Source of the DNA: Larix kaempferi | Taxonomy: Eukaryota; Streptophyta; Pinopsida; Pinales; Pinaceae | Length of the DNA: 64,000 bases | Direction of reading: 5' to 3' | NCBI GenBank assembly: GCA_027924585.1 | Contig: BSBM01000252.1 | Location: forward strand, 6,944,001-7,008,000 | Part shown: positions 34,154 through 46,119 of the stretch, piece by piece | How the letters are laid out: each line of letters opens with the position of its first letter | Position numbering within the stretch: position 1 is the first letter of the stretch | Made by a program: the position numbers and the translations under genes | The notes under the pieces: generated by a model | What the model was told of the DNA's origin: nothing | The model's database searches: none | The model's input: the letters and a program-made list of their open reading frames with translations, nothing else

Positions 34154-35029
34154 CCATCCCTACTAGGAAATTATTTATGCATCAAGATTGATCTCCAGAG
34201 TCTGGAACATTTTCTGGAACAACGGGTCTCCTCACCAGCACACCGAAAATGGGTTATCCAACTCATGGGTTATGACTATGCGATCACTTACACGAAGGGT
34301 AAGGATAATATGGTGGTAGATGCTCCTTCTCGCCAATTTGATGACCCAGTTTATCTTACAGCTATTTCTCTGCTTGCTCCAAATTGGTTGCAATCTGTTC
34401 AATGGGGCTATCTCTTATATGAACTCTATGCTTCTTCATCGACAGGGCACTCTGGGTTCCTCAAAACCTATGACCGGGAACAATGTAACTTCTTTTGGCA
34501 GGGACTGAAAATGAAAATTCATCAGATGGTGGTTGAGTGTGATACTTGCTAGGTCAACAAGGGTGAAACGCCACTCCTTTTGGGACTTCTTGAACCCTTT
34601 CCCATCCCTACACAGATGTGGACAGCTATTTCTATGAATTTCCTAGAAGCACTCCAGTGGTACAATACCACATCTAAAAGGACACCATATGAAGCATTTT
34701 ATGGACAAGCACCGCCAGTTCTTCTTCCATACTCGCTCAGTAGCTCCCCAGTTCAGACAATTGACTCGGTTCTTCGAAACTGCAATCAGATTCTTCTCAT
34801 TCTGCGGGACAATATTCACATGGCAATACTTCGACTGAAACAACAAACCGATCAACACCGTTCTGAGTGCACTTTTCATGCAGCTGATATGGTCCTTCTT
34901 TGTCTACATCCTTCCAAGCAGTCCTCCCTGAAACTCAAAAGGCATCAGTGGGCCGGAATGCAACCTGAGGATGCTACAGGGGAACCACTCCTTCAGATTC
35001 TGCATCAATTTGCACATCTAAAGCTTTGA
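34154..35029 (+). pseudogene. pol: RNase H and integrase remnants of gypsy element
   Basis: Continues in the same frame: LQSLEHFLEQRVSSPAHRKW and YTKGKDNMVVDAPSR (RNase H end). Then GHSGFLKTYDREQCNFFWQG and ECDTC (integrase HHCC zinc finger, stop after the last C). MWTAISMNFLEAL, the first integrase beta strand, is joined directly to WYNTTSKRTPYEAFYGQAPP, the post-core segment. The DDE core is thus deleted. A C-terminal integrase segment ends at a TGA near 35029; no chromodomain is seen. Confidence 0.85.
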
Positions 35030-35045
35030 GGACAAATCTTTTTCT

Positions 35046-35058
35046 AAGGGAGAGGGAA
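35046..35058 (+). other. Polypurine tract of RT-less gypsy element
   Basis: AAGGGAGAGGGAA immediately precedes the 3' LTR start at 35059. Confidence 0.85.
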
Positions 35059-35462
35059 TGTTAGGAACCCATGTCAACCCTTCTATTTACTTTGTTAGTA
35101 TATTGTTGTTGGACGCATATGCTTTGTAAGTCGTCCCGTAGTATTTGTTGATCCATAGTTTGTATTATTGTTGTTGGACACATATGCTTTGTAAGTCATC
35201 CTGTAGTAATTGTTGATCCATATTTTGTATTGGCCCATGGTTTGTATTGACACATGGTATTGACCCATGGTATTGACGCCTAGACTTAGTATATAAGTTT
35301 GTGTTGAGACCAATGAAGGTACCGTGAAGTTATTTGTATTGAGCTTGCTCAAAGGAGGTTGCCCCTTGAAGTGACCTGCGATCAATATAAAAGTGATTCT
35401 GAGTTCTGTTACTTCTGCTATTTCGTGTGTTTTCATTAATTAATTATTGCAGGTTCTTCACA
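35059..35462 (+). repeat. 3' LTR of RT-less gypsy element
   Basis: Direct repeat of 31068-31462 with a 9-bp insertion (TTACTTCTG duplication near 35410). Followed by AGGCA and the resumed CACTA exon. Confidence 0.93.
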
Positions 35463-35467
35463 AGGCA

Positions 35468-36092
35468 CGTGATGCTTCCATGGTCCAGGGTGACCGTGGA
35501 AGGTCAGAATCTAGGCCTCAACAGGTAAATGTTAAATATAGTAAATAAATATGACTACAATAACAAGATGTTCCGATTTTCACTGTTAGCATTTGCTTTT
35601 TCCGTGCTTATTGTTAATATTTCCATATGATAACATGCTTATTAAACTATGGCAGGAGTCTGCTCATGACCATGGAGCCGAACATGTATCTTCTACTTCT
35701 GAGGTAAAAATAAATATTAATGCAATATCTCATTTTTCTTTATGTTACAATTATTTAGTATGAGGTAAACGTTTATTTATTGATTTATTGTGTCAAGGTG
35801 GTGCCATTGGAAAGGCACCTGCTGGTTCCATGGTCGAGGGTGACCATGGAAGGTCACACTCTGTGGCCCGTCAGGTAAGTGTTAAGTAAAATAACTAAAT
35901 GTTTCAATTTAGTATGTTAACATTCAATGTCCACTATTGTCATTCACATTTTTCTGAGCTTATGATGGATTACTGGTTCATTTTTCTGACATTATGATGG
36001 ATTACTGGTTCATTCAGGACTATGGAAAGGCACCTGTTGCTTCCACGGCGCCGGTTCATCGTGGACACTCACTGGCCATAACACCGCATCAG
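35468..36092 (+). pseudogene. Second CACTA gene, tandemly duplicated small exons
   Basis: Exons 35468-35524, 35656-35703, about 35797-35874 and 36018-36092, nearly all ending CAG^GTAA or GAG^GTAA and all in phase 0. Three share a pattern with the end of the SET exon: GK-A-[RP]-x-[AG]-S-[MT]-V-[QE]-G-[DN]-x-G-x-S, ending HQ, RQ or QQ. The 35656 exon (ESAHDHGAEHVSSTSE) is a shorter unrelated linker. The acceptor before 35797 reads CAA instead of CAG, so that exon may be skipped. Function unknown; low-complexity, Gly/Ser/His-rich, probably a flexible linker. Confidence 0.7.
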
Positions 36093-36197
36093 GTAAGTGT
36101 TAGTGCATAATAGTAACTTAATTTTCATTACAATATCAATATTTGAATGATGTTAAAATTATATTGCTTAATTTAATTTATTGTTTGATGAATTTAG

Positions 36198-36838
36198 TCA
36201 CGTGCACACGATCTGGGTGATGAGGGGTTTGAGGAAGAGATTTTATATTCCACTGACCCACTGTACACTTTTAGAGTAGCCTTAAAAAAGGCAAACATAG
36301 AAATGCTTGCCTTGTCTCGCAAAAGGCCCTTGACACAGGAGAACAAGGCAAGGATTCTAGAGCTGGAAGATCAAATAAAATATTATGGGGTAAGTGGTAT
36401 CTTCACAAAACATTTTAAGCTATGTTGTGATTTCATATCTGGTATTATGTTTTTTATTATTCCAAGTGATCTGATAAAGTAAAGTTTATTGTTTGTAGTA
36501 TTTTTTAAAACCCGTGACTACAGAACCTGCCGAGCCAGGTATAGGTAGCAGTGATGGTCCAATGCAACAAAAAATAAGCAAGGTACCAATGAGGCTTTTT
36601 GGCACTCCTACGGTTGGCCTCGAATCCATTGATGATGGCACTTATGAGAGAGAGCATGATGCCATGCCGGAGCATGATGAGACGGAGCCTAGGAATCCAC
36701 ATGACTCTGGAGATGAACGTACTGTAGACGACCAGGAAACTTTTCCTGGAGCAGCACGAGTTAAAAGCACCGGATCACTAGATCTCACCTTTCTAGTGGA
36801 TGACCCTTATGTTCCTATCAAGATTCAGAAAATTGCTG
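36198..36838 (+). pseudogene. Second CACTA gene, exons with coiled-coil and acidic region (36198-36389, 36499-36838)
   Basis: The 64-codon exon between TTTAG and GGG^GTAAGT has the heptad-like LYTFRVALKKANIEMLALSR and ENKARILELEDQIKYYG, a likely coiled coil. The next exon, 340 bp, is acidic and rich in Glu/Asp/His (DDGTYEREHDAMPEHDETEP), ending LTFLVDDPYVPIKIQKIAG. It is in phase with the following exon. Such acidic linkers precede the DNA-binding part of En/Spm accessory proteins, but I do not recognise a named domain here. Confidence 0.65.
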
Positions 36839-36931
36839 GTATTTATCCATTAATTTATTGATTTTAATCATGAAATTGAAATAGACATACGTTGAAATTA
36901 TTATAAATTAATGGATTACATGTTTTTGCAG

Positions 36932-37708
36932 GAAACAATGTCTTCTACAGGAATTTGAATGACAAATCCTTGGAGCTGTTTGGCCCAACCATTCGCACAC
37001 AGTGAAATAGCCAAGATAGCACTAAGAGAGATGAATTGATGGACCACATGGTCAACTTGTTCGGCAATACTTTCAATAGGGAAGTTGTTGCAAGGTTAGC
37101 CGGTGATAATTTGAAATATACCAGGGCCCAATATAGGGAAAGATTGCAAGCTAACCTCAGGCATGAGCGCCCTCCCATGGTTCCTGAGAAAGAATGGAAG
37201 GCACTCATAGATGATGCAAAGGAGAACTTGCAAAAAAAACAAGGAAAACAACCACGACCTAGTAAAGCAAGGTACAACATATATCATCTTTTTACTGAAA
37301 GAAGCTCAATTATTTTTTTCTTTTTTGTTTTAAGTAAGATTTTTGATATCTAAGGTTTTTCAAAATTTTCATATATAGGCTACCTAACACCTCCAAAGCA
37401 ACCAAGGCTAGAATGGAAAAGCATGGGCAACATAGACTGGGCCAGGGTGGCTATAGAAAACTAAGAGCAAGAATCGTAAGTATTAAATGATTAATTGTTG
37501 GGAATATTTATTTAACAGTATTGAACAAATATCTGATTTTGATATTGGAAATTTTAAAATGTGTTATCATGCATTGCAAGGAAATACGTTCCAAGATGCT
37601 ACCACCGAGGAAGACCTAAAGCTTGGTTTCAATTTTAGTTTTAAAAGTGTGGTTGAACATCGGAAAAGCTTGGGGCAGACTCCAATCTCCCCAATGATGC
37701 AAAAGCAG
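36932..37708 (+). pseudogene. Second CACTA gene, Transposase_24-like exons (36932-37271, 37379-37475, 37581-37708)
   Basis: NNVFYRNLNDKSLELFGPTI leads to a TGA (about 37003), then DELMDHMVNLFGNTFNREVV and RLQANLRHERPPMVPEKEWK. The next exon gives SKATKARMEKHGQHRLGQGG. The pairing of a P-x-x-V-x-x-x-x-W segment with a later S-K-x-x-K-x-R-x-x-x-x-x-x-H-x-x-G-x-x-x-Y/F pattern resembles the Transposase_24 domain of Ptta/En/Spm accessory proteins. The following exon (DATTEEDLKLGFNFSFKSVV) has the TH-like tail position. The similarity is by eye, so moderate. Confidence 0.55.
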
Positions 37709-37797
37709 GTATATCACCAATTGTAGTATACTATTCAAGTCTATTCAGTACTTCTGATTATATCACCCATAACTAAAATTTATGTTTGTTTTTAAGC

Positions 37798-38206
37798 AAC
37801 AATGCAACCGCAGCAGTGAATCTAGCGGTACTCAACAAGTACAAGTTGATGTTGGGGTGCATATGTCCCGTGATAGCATTGAGCATAGTGTCCATTCTAG
37901 TATGTATGCTTTGGAAACAAAAGTATCTACTGTGATTAGATATATATATTTCCTGACGTATAATTATAAATTTTCTTCTTTCAATGGAAGACCGTGCAAC
38001 TCAGGAGCATGAACTGCAAGAGGAAGCAACTAGACCAACTTCCTAGTTGTCACATCTACAAAGACTGGTAAAGAGAAATATTGTAATTTTAATCAAAATA
38101 ATGAAATATTTATCTCAATAATAACTAAACGTCATATATATATATGCTCATTTCCGTTGTTGCAGTTCACACCCCTTCAGAACTGCCTCCACGCCCTGCT
38201 CATCGA
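37798..38206 (+). pseudogene. Second CACTA gene, late small exons, last one split by insertion
   Basis: An exon from 37798 (QQCNRSSESSGTQQVQVDVG ...) ends near 37897. Another around 37989-38068 (DRATQEHELQEEATRPTS, then a stop) follows. A third begins after TTGCAG at 38165 (HTPSELPPRPAHR) and is cut at 38206 by the next LTR element, to resume at 49236 in the same frame. Exon limits apart from acceptors are approximate. An (AT)n run at 38133-38144 lies in the intron. Confidence 0.5.
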
Positions 38207-40449
38207 TGTCACGTCCCATTCCATCAATCCGGTACAAGGAAGGAAACATGACCAAACATACCGGGTTTATTTGACAATCTCAACCCCAAACACTGCTCAT
38301 AAATTCATAACAATTAAAAACTTCTGTGTGCAGATTCAAACTCAATATAAACACAGTGGAATTAAAACACATTTGCACACACACAAACAGTAATGCATCA
38401 GCATATCTATCCCATGCAGATGATGATGTTCGGATATCCACATCATCTTTTTCAGGATCTTGCATGCAATTAGGGTTTGCATGCAAAATCTAGGGTTTGC
38501 ATGCACCTGCATGCACTTGCATGCATCCCAGTCACCAGTTTGATGCCTCCAGCACCTTAGCCACCTCATTCTAGCACCCGGGAGCCACTTACTACAGAGT
38601 TTTAGCCCTCCTAGGCTGAAAGGCGCCCACTTCTCACCTACTGCCAGAGAAGGGCGCACTTGTTCACCTACCACTGCAGTTCCACTTCAGTTACATTCAG
38701 TTAGCTCTGATTCTCCCTGATTTGAGGCTAGTTTCACTCCCGACTAACTGTTTCACTTCCGTTGGACCTCCAGTTTGACTAGATGACTTGTTCTGACTTC
38801 AGTTAGTCTCCCATGCACCCCCCCACTAAGCCTCCTTCCCTTAATCAGTGCTACACACTTCAGTTACACATGACACACTCAGTTAGACTCAGATTGACAC
38901 CTGGATGACTGGTTCGTGTGCATTGATGAGCAACACCGATTGATGATGAGGACTCCTAGTTGGAGTCAAGCTACTCCATTCAGTGATTCGAATGGCCTAC
39001 TTAGTCAATTCGAATTGCTCATTGACAGTGATTGCATTCTATTGTAATTCATTCACCCTTTCTGGGATATTGAGCACTGCTGCATGTTTTGCACAGTTTT
39101 ACACCATATTTTCTATATTCATCTGTTGTGATTGATTTACTTGTTCATTAGATCTGCTGTGACTAATTTTACAGATGAATCAACAAATAGAGAATCAATC
39201 TCATTCTTATTCTATGCACAAGCTTCGTTTCAACCATATGAAGATATTCATTTCATCTCATTAACATGAATAATTAATATTCAGAATTAACACCTTGCAA
39301 AACACATAATGCATATAACTTAAACACAGAGAACACTTATCTTTGATATGAAGTTGTCCAAACAACTGGTTATGGGAGAGCAACGTTCCACCCAACCATA
39401 GGTCTCTGTCCAGCCTGTATTATTTTAGCTAAGAGACCACCCCCGAGCTGGGTTGTGTATCCACTAAGGAGGAACTAGATGGGCTCATTCATAGCTATGG
39501 TTTCACTCAAACAGTCATGTTAATCCAACATACAGTTGGGTTTACCAAGCATGCAATAAGCAAAAGGAATAGGATGCTAAGTCGGTGAGCTCAACCACAG
39601 AGCTACAGACATCTCAAGTAAATTCAAGCAATCCAATCCTCTGTTCAAACATTCACACTTGGATTTCTCACAATTCTGTTATCACATAACTCAATCCCAT
39701 CACTGGATTTCTGGGCTATAAAAATTGGGTTTTCCAATGGATTTCGGGGTATCTAATACTCTCAATTTCTCCCCAAGGTTCATATCTATGGATCCTCCAT
39801 TGGATTTCACTATCAAATACCAATTATGTGCGTTTATGGCTCTTCAAAATGTGGGTTCTTGCAAAGTTGCGATTTCTGATTTTTTTCACTGCTGGGAATT
39901 CGTAATGGATGAAAACTGAAGTTGGGATGTTCAACTATGGAATGGGAATGAGGAATGACCAATTCCCATGAGGTAGGGTGACTTTTGGTACAAGAAAACA
40001 GAGCCCATACTCTGCCATACGAATTTTTGGGTTGTCCGTGCTCCATTGAAGCCATGGACTGAATTCTTCAACAACTTCCTTACAACAAAATTAAATGCCA
40101 GTAAAGAAAGTCAAATAGGTTCTCAAGATGACATTTGGAAACCTATGGTTCAATCCCACAACCCCCTCACCACTCCCTAGTGGATACACATGGCCGCTTC
40201 TCATTAGTTGCTTCCATAGCCAGTTCTGGTATTTTATTGCATGATGTTTATTTACATCAATTTTACAATGTTCCATGGCTAAATAGCACATGGGTAACAT
40301 AATATCTAATACTTGCCTTTTAAATAAAATTCGAGCTTCCACTAGCGGGGCCTTGGCCTTGAGCTCCACGCTAGGAAAACATGTATCACATGTATACATT
40401 ATTTACATTAAAAGCTAATATATCCTAAGGGTCAAAATGGGGTATTACA
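38207..40449 (-). repeat. 3' LTR of the tandem element (contains a solo LTR insertion)
   Basis: Runs TGTCACGTCCC to ATGGGGTATTACA on the + strand. Without the inserted 747-bp solo LTR and its 5-bp TSD it is about 1491 bp, matching the 1488-bp copy at 46893-48380. Confidence 0.9.
38427..39173 (+). mobile_element. Solo LTR, family S, inserted in an LTR
   Basis: 747 bp from TGTTCGGATATCC to CTAATTTTACA, flanked by GATGA (38422-38426 and 39174-39178). The empty site is visible in the sister LTR near 47105 (CAGATGATGAATC). A second copy of the same LTR family lies at 59159-59912. No internal region remains, so it arose by LTR-LTR recombination. It contains several TGCATGCA repeats (about 38462-38525). 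Strand is assigned only by TG...CA and is uncertain. Confidence 0.93.
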
Positions 40450-40466
40450 ATCCCCTCCCCCTTAGA
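40450..40466 (-). other. Polypurine tract of the tandem element
   Basis: On the minus strand CTAAGGGGGAGGGGAT precedes the LTR start TGTAATACCCC. The same tract occurs in the partial second interior at 48381-48397. Confidence 0.88.
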
Positions 40467-40566
40467 ATAACACCGTTCTCGGTGTTCCAATACTTAGGAA
40501 TACATATGCAATTTACATGTCCCAACATTTTCAAAGATTTTGCAGATCTGCCCTACATTCTATCAT

Positions 40567-41097
40567 TTATTTTGAACTTTCAGGACCAAGTCCTTTGGCT
40601 TCCACAAACGGCTCCTGCTGGTTCTGACCTTCCAGCTCATCCACAAGTCTGAAAGCTTTATGGCTGCTACCCACTTGATGTTCCTTTGTTGGGCAGTTGC
40701 AGAGGAAATGATGTCCTCCACATTTCCAACATTTCACTTGTTGTTTCATCTTTACCTGCTCAATCTCCCTTGAGTCTTTATGCCTGGAACGTTTCTTAGT
40801 GGACTGATTGGATGAATGCCTCCTCATTGATCCATTGTCCTTTCCTTGACTGATTGTTTCCAGAATTATTTTTACTTGTCTTTGCAGACAAACAAAGTCC
40901 TGCAAAACCTTATGGTTCATATCATTCTGTTGCTTTTGTAGCTTGAGTAGTTCTCCAAGATTCTCTTGGGTCTTGGAAATTGTTTGAAGAAGAGTTTCAG
41001 CCAAATCCACTAGCTTTTGGTTTGTTGCCATGGAAATGTACACAGCAGCCCACTCTTTGCTCGCTAGTACCACTATTTTTGTAATAGCTGCAACCAA
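40567..41097 (-). CDS. Coiled-coil plus CCHC zinc-knuckle protein of the tandem element
   Basis: A 176-codon intact frame. The N-terminal half is helical and heptad-like (LVDLAETLLQTISKTQENLG, LLKLQKQQNDMNHKVLQDFV), followed by a basic stretch (KKRSRHKDSREIEQVKMKQQ) and a single zinc knuckle CWKCGGHHFLCNC (CX2CX4HX4C in outline). It resembles the nucleocapsid part of a Gag, but sits at the 3' end of the element, about 100 bp before the polypurine tract and 5.8 kb from the primer site. The partial second copy (48680-48498 and upstream) has the same protein with a stop and a lost final Cys. It may bind element RNA; that is inference. Confidence 0.6.
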   Translation of the reverse strand: MVAAITKIVVLASKEWAAVYISMATNQKLVDLAETLLQTISKTQENLGELLKLQKQQNDMNHKVLQDFVCLQRQVKIILETISQGKDNGSMRRHSSNQSTKKRSRHKDSREIEQVKMKQQVKCWKCGGHHFLCNCPTKEHQVGSSHKAFRLVDELEGQNQQEPFVEAKGLGPESSK

Positions 41098-44000
41098 TTA
41101 ACTTTCACTTCTCACATGTGAAATACATCATGGCAATTTCTATTAGGCCAAGCATAATACAAACATTAAAATCAGTCAATTAATTTCCCAATTGACATGG
41201 GTAGTCCATGCTTTATCCATGAGACTTTCACACTTTACATGCTTGCCCAACATACTCATGAATTCCTTCATGTTCATCCATTCACAGGAAATTCATTAAT
41301 TCAGCATTCATAGTTATTTCAAGCAATTAACATAATCATTTCAAGTCATGACATGCATAAAACCATTTTATGTTTTTATAAATGCATCAATAAGGAAGGA
41401 AAGAGAGAGCAATAAGATTTTTTCTCCTCTTAGTCTTGTTCCATTCTGGAACCCACACCACCACTATGGTTTTCATGCTCCTAGCCTCTTTCACTTCAAC
41501 GTGAATGCTTGACCTTCCCTTCTTGGCTATGACACTTAGTGTCTATGGTCTATTCCAGACCTCTCAACCATGGAGTCCCTCCACATGGTTTGTCTACAAC
41601 TCTTGGCTGCTAAGACCCACACAACCCACATGCATCCCTAGGATGCCTTCATAGTCCTTTCTTCCAACAATACCTACACTCAGACATTGAATCAATTCAC
41701 GTGTTTAGTTTACTTTCATAGGGTTCATCTCTAAACAAGAGTTTAAGAAATCATACCCAAATCATATACACATGTATATTCATATTAATAAGCAAGAAGT
41801 TGCAAGATAACCAAATACTTATCTATATTGTGTGTTTCCTCTCTGGTCCACAGGGTCCTACTTTGCTTTGCAAGCCTTGGAATCCTCCTGCGGACTGGGA
41901 TGTTTGGCCAGCACGCAAGCTACTCCACAACATCAAATAGTTAATTCTCAACCAGTACACCTTCACGCCAACTAGATTTACCAAGCATTTGGTGTTGCCC
42001 TACCAGTCCCATACCTGGTTGGCCCTCTCCATTGTCGAGCCAGCACATCCATCTGGGTCATTGGCCAATGGAAGGAAACTGCGCCACCGACCATTATAGG
42101 TCAAGGCTCTACTACTCTGCCTTAGGATGGCATCAGCCTTTCACATGTGTCACAACCCTTCATGCGCATAACAATTCTTCACCCACACAAGGATGGCACT
42201 CCTTCTCTTGTGCAAACCAGCGGTTCCCTTTAGGAACTCTTTAGGTGACTATCTTGACTGCCAACTAGCATGGCCCCACAATACCCACACATACTGCACA
42301 AAGGTTACCACTGCTCATACAGTCCTCTTGAGTACCCTTTCTTCACTTTGTCATTTAACATGCAACACCAAATTCCATCTATGTAAGATGATAGCACAAG
42401 AAAGATAAGCAAGCTCATCAGTATTGCTGCTCTAAAACTATAAACATATTTCATAACATTCACTATCCAATATTGAAACACCAGGAATGTGTCCATTCCC
42501 TTAGGGTGTAATCAATATTGATAATCCTGTCATAACCCGACATCGAAAAAGTGTGCACCCCTTTCTAATGTGAGCCATGTAGGCCCTACTCACACTAAAG
42601 CAATATGTCATAATGGAAATAAAATCAAAACATGCTATGCATATTGACTCTAACAATTAAACATGCATATTCTTAGTTAGGGTCATCGAACACTTATCCA
42701 TTTGCAGATGTAGCCTTCTTCATTAATGAGGAATGGGGCTCCTTCTCTAAGTTGACAGTCCCTTGGTTTTCCATCCCAACTCCTTTTGATGTTACATAAC
42801 CCTCATATGTCTTACTAACATAATCTTTACCATCTCACCCATATTGTTTACCAATCATGCAGTGCAGGTGGGACATTATCAAAATATCCAATGGCATTTC
42901 ACCCGAAACCCATTTCCAAGATATGGGATCCTTCCCATGAAGTTAGGCTTCTGCGGGCCCTCTCTCATGGTCTTACTGCAATTTGTCTTCTTGAAACACT
43001 TATGAAATAGCCAAACAATCAGCAACATTTAACAATAAAATTCAAATATGATTGTTCCATAACCAATCAATTGCATTAATAATTAAATTCAATATGAATT
43101 TGCAATTCTGTCTACTACAGAAGTTGATTTTCTTATCCATAAGGCTATCCTCATATTGTAAGTGGCATCACTGCTCCCATCATGGTCTTATGCCCATTGC
43201 CATACGTGAGCATCCACTTACAACATGTCCTCCTGACATATTTCATATAAGCCAATTAGTCATTAGTCATTTATTAGCAAAATTCCAAATCCGAGATTTA
43301 CAAATCTGAGATTTACAATCCTTCTTTCTAACAGAACTTAGAGTTCTCAATCATGAGATTCCTTCTCATAACCTCTAAATCAATTTTTTTTTCAAATCTG
43401 TTCCCTATAGAAATTAGATTTAAAACCATGATATTATTCTCATAAACTTAAATCAAAATATTTTCAGATTTGTTTCATGCATAAGTTAAATTTCACAACC
43501 ATGAGAACCTTCTCATAACCTTTGGCTTTTGCACATGGTAGAGTTCGGTCTTTACTATGGTCTTATCCTCATTGCCATTCGCAAGAAATTTCTTCCTGGA
43601 ATCTGAAACTTTCAATCAGCTAAACATGTTGTGAGTCTCTATGCATATAATATTTCATTGCTGCAACAATCACTGAAGCATTTTCAGAATTATAACACTC
43701 CAGAATTCAAACACTTCCAGCTATTAACATATCAATATCACCAAAAATCATTTACTTCACGTGAATCATTATCATACTAAAATTGCAAGGTAGAGTCGCA
43801 TCATTCATGCAATTTACATGAAACTTTAGATACTCATTATTTCACAGTCATATGATTTATACAACTCTGCCCTTCCAAAGAGTATTCCGGCAGCCCATCG
43901 ATCATGACTACCTTCTTTATGCACTTACTATTCTACATTCGTAACAGTCAATAAAATGATCTTAGAATTATCATCAATTCATCATCTCATCCATTATTTA

Positions 44001-46119
44001 GTTTGCAATAACACATATACCATCCCCATGCATTCATGCAATGCATCACAACATGTGCACCGACACTTCTGCATGCACATTTACAACATTTACTCAAAAT
44101 TTTCATATGCATCCACTCAATGCATAACTACAAGATTTATAAAATCTCTTAATCCATATCCACTCAATGCTGCCTTGCATTGGTTCATGAATGTTCTACA
44201 TTCAAACATATTATGGCTGAAACATGACTACCTCATATAGCATGCATTACCATAATCAGGACCACCGGTCCTCACTTGCTTTGATTATTAAGCTCATAAC
44301 CGACATACACATGCAATGATTTATTTTTACATGAACGGAGTCTAAATTTATAAACAGTCACATGGTATGAAGCCTCTTGCTTTCACCACTCCATGCTCCA
44401 CCACACTATGGCAATATGTCATTCACATGAATGCTTTTCAACCTTAAATGCATACCATTTTATGATTACTAAATATGGTTCAATGGATTCTTTCCCAATC
44501 CCCTTCAACACATATGCAATCATCATAATTAAACCATTACCTGCATGGATCCCATTTACACCCTTGATGTTACCTGATCAGTTGGTCTCTTACAAAGGAT
44601 TACAGAATCCTTCCACCAATCTCTTGACCATGGATTTGCTGCCCTAGCCTTTTCTTCATAAGGTTGTTGGCCATATGCAACACCATCATCAACACATTTA
44701 GCTATGCTTCTGTTGTCTTTGGTCCTACAACCAATACCAACACCAATAGTGATTATCAACCACAGTATTTTCCATTAGCGGTTCATTGCATATGTAGAAC
44801 CTTACTACTTTTACCAATGTGTAATATCCTATGTGTGCACAAGCATTTGCTCATGCACTGTGCAATGTTTATTAATATGTCAGCCAATGCATATTCATGC
44901 CATCCCTCTAATCTATGGCATTTTCAGCATTCGCATGCCATAATTTTCTACACATCAAGCTCATAAAATATAAATACAATAGCAAAACTAGGTTAAGGGA
45001 TTCTGCCTTTCCAATCCTTTATCGCCACATGGGATTCCTCTTCCACATCATAGCTGGTATGATTTCATGGCCTCTAGCAGACACACAAGGAATCATTAGA
45101 CATGATTTAATCACCAAGCATCAATTCAATACATATACTCATGCATAATATTCTAACTTGCTACTTTCCATGCAAGCAATTCTAGAAATTGCCCATATTG
45201 ACAACAATTTTTTTTTTCAAAACAGCCACTCGCACTTTTCTACTCTAATTATCTATAGTGTATGATAGCCCCATTCAAATTCTGTTCATACACCATTATT
45301 CCCTACTGGATAATATTTCCAATGCCTATCCACGTGCTCCATTCTTACTTCGGGTGTTGTAACTAAATTACTTCAAAAATGTCAATTTTTACCAAAATTT
45401 CTGCACTTTTACACAGTTACAAAATATCTTGAATTGCCAACTTCAGCCGTTTGTAGAAGCAAATATGTAAAGAATCACGAAAACTTTTCTATTGGGCGAA
45501 GTTAGCCTATATAACAAGGAGCACTCAGCAACTCGTGGATCTCTGTTCTGATACACCATTCATCTTTTATAAAATTATGGGTTTGACTGCTTTCCACTTT
45601 TCACATTTTTTCGAAATTTCAAATTTTGGGCCAAAAATGGCTATCTCCCAAACTGTGCATTTCTGGGAAATCTCTGTCTAACGGAAAATGTATGTTTTCA
45701 TGAGAATAAGAAATGTTGAGTTCAGTAAATTTCTTGAATCCTAATTACAGGGTCACTTTTATCCATTGCAAGCTTTTCAAAATTCCAAAAATGTGACCCA
45801 AAATAGTGCTTTTTGGCCTTCACGCTCACCCCGATTCCACATCCTTTGGAGTTTGGCTCCAAAATGCCAAAATTAACACTGTGCCTGCTCCATGGCTGCT
45901 CCACATCAATTTCAACTCAATCCAACCTTTTGTCAAGCGTCAGGACACTGATTCATAAAAGCCATTAATCCCAAATTTATGCCAAATTGGAGCATAATGG
46001 GCTCGGGATCTTCACTGGTTCATTCATGGCTTCCGTTAATGGCCTTAGAATGCCACTGACCTCACCCAATTCTGATTCTGCAAGCTCCTGTTATCCAAAA
46101 ATCAATTTTCGGGCTCTTT
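41098..46119 (-). other. Interior of the tandem element, no gene seen
   Basis: Five kb with only short ORFs on both strands and no recognisable domain. Frequent ATGCAT/CATGCA words and AT-rich composition. This is LARD-like filler, presumably transcribed but not translated. Confidence 0.65.

Larger units (their letters stand above)
31068..35462 (+). mobile_element. Ty3/gypsy element lacking reverse transcriptase, inserted in a CACTA exon
   Basis: LTRs (31068-31462 and 35059-35462) are flanked by perfect AGGCA duplications (31063-31067, 35463-35467). It has a tRNA-Met-type primer site and a polypurine tract. Inside are gag, zinc knuckle and protease, then RNase H and integrase remnants, with the reverse transcriptase and most of the integrase core missing. 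It must have moved with help from a relative, or lost these domains after insertion. About 16 LTR differences by eye over roughly 400 bp make it older than the Tat-like copy at 11661. Confidence 0.93.

Noticed and set aside
41098-46119. Possible pol remnants in the tandem element interior
   Set aside because: No RT, integrase or protease motif was seen in either strand; short ORFs only.
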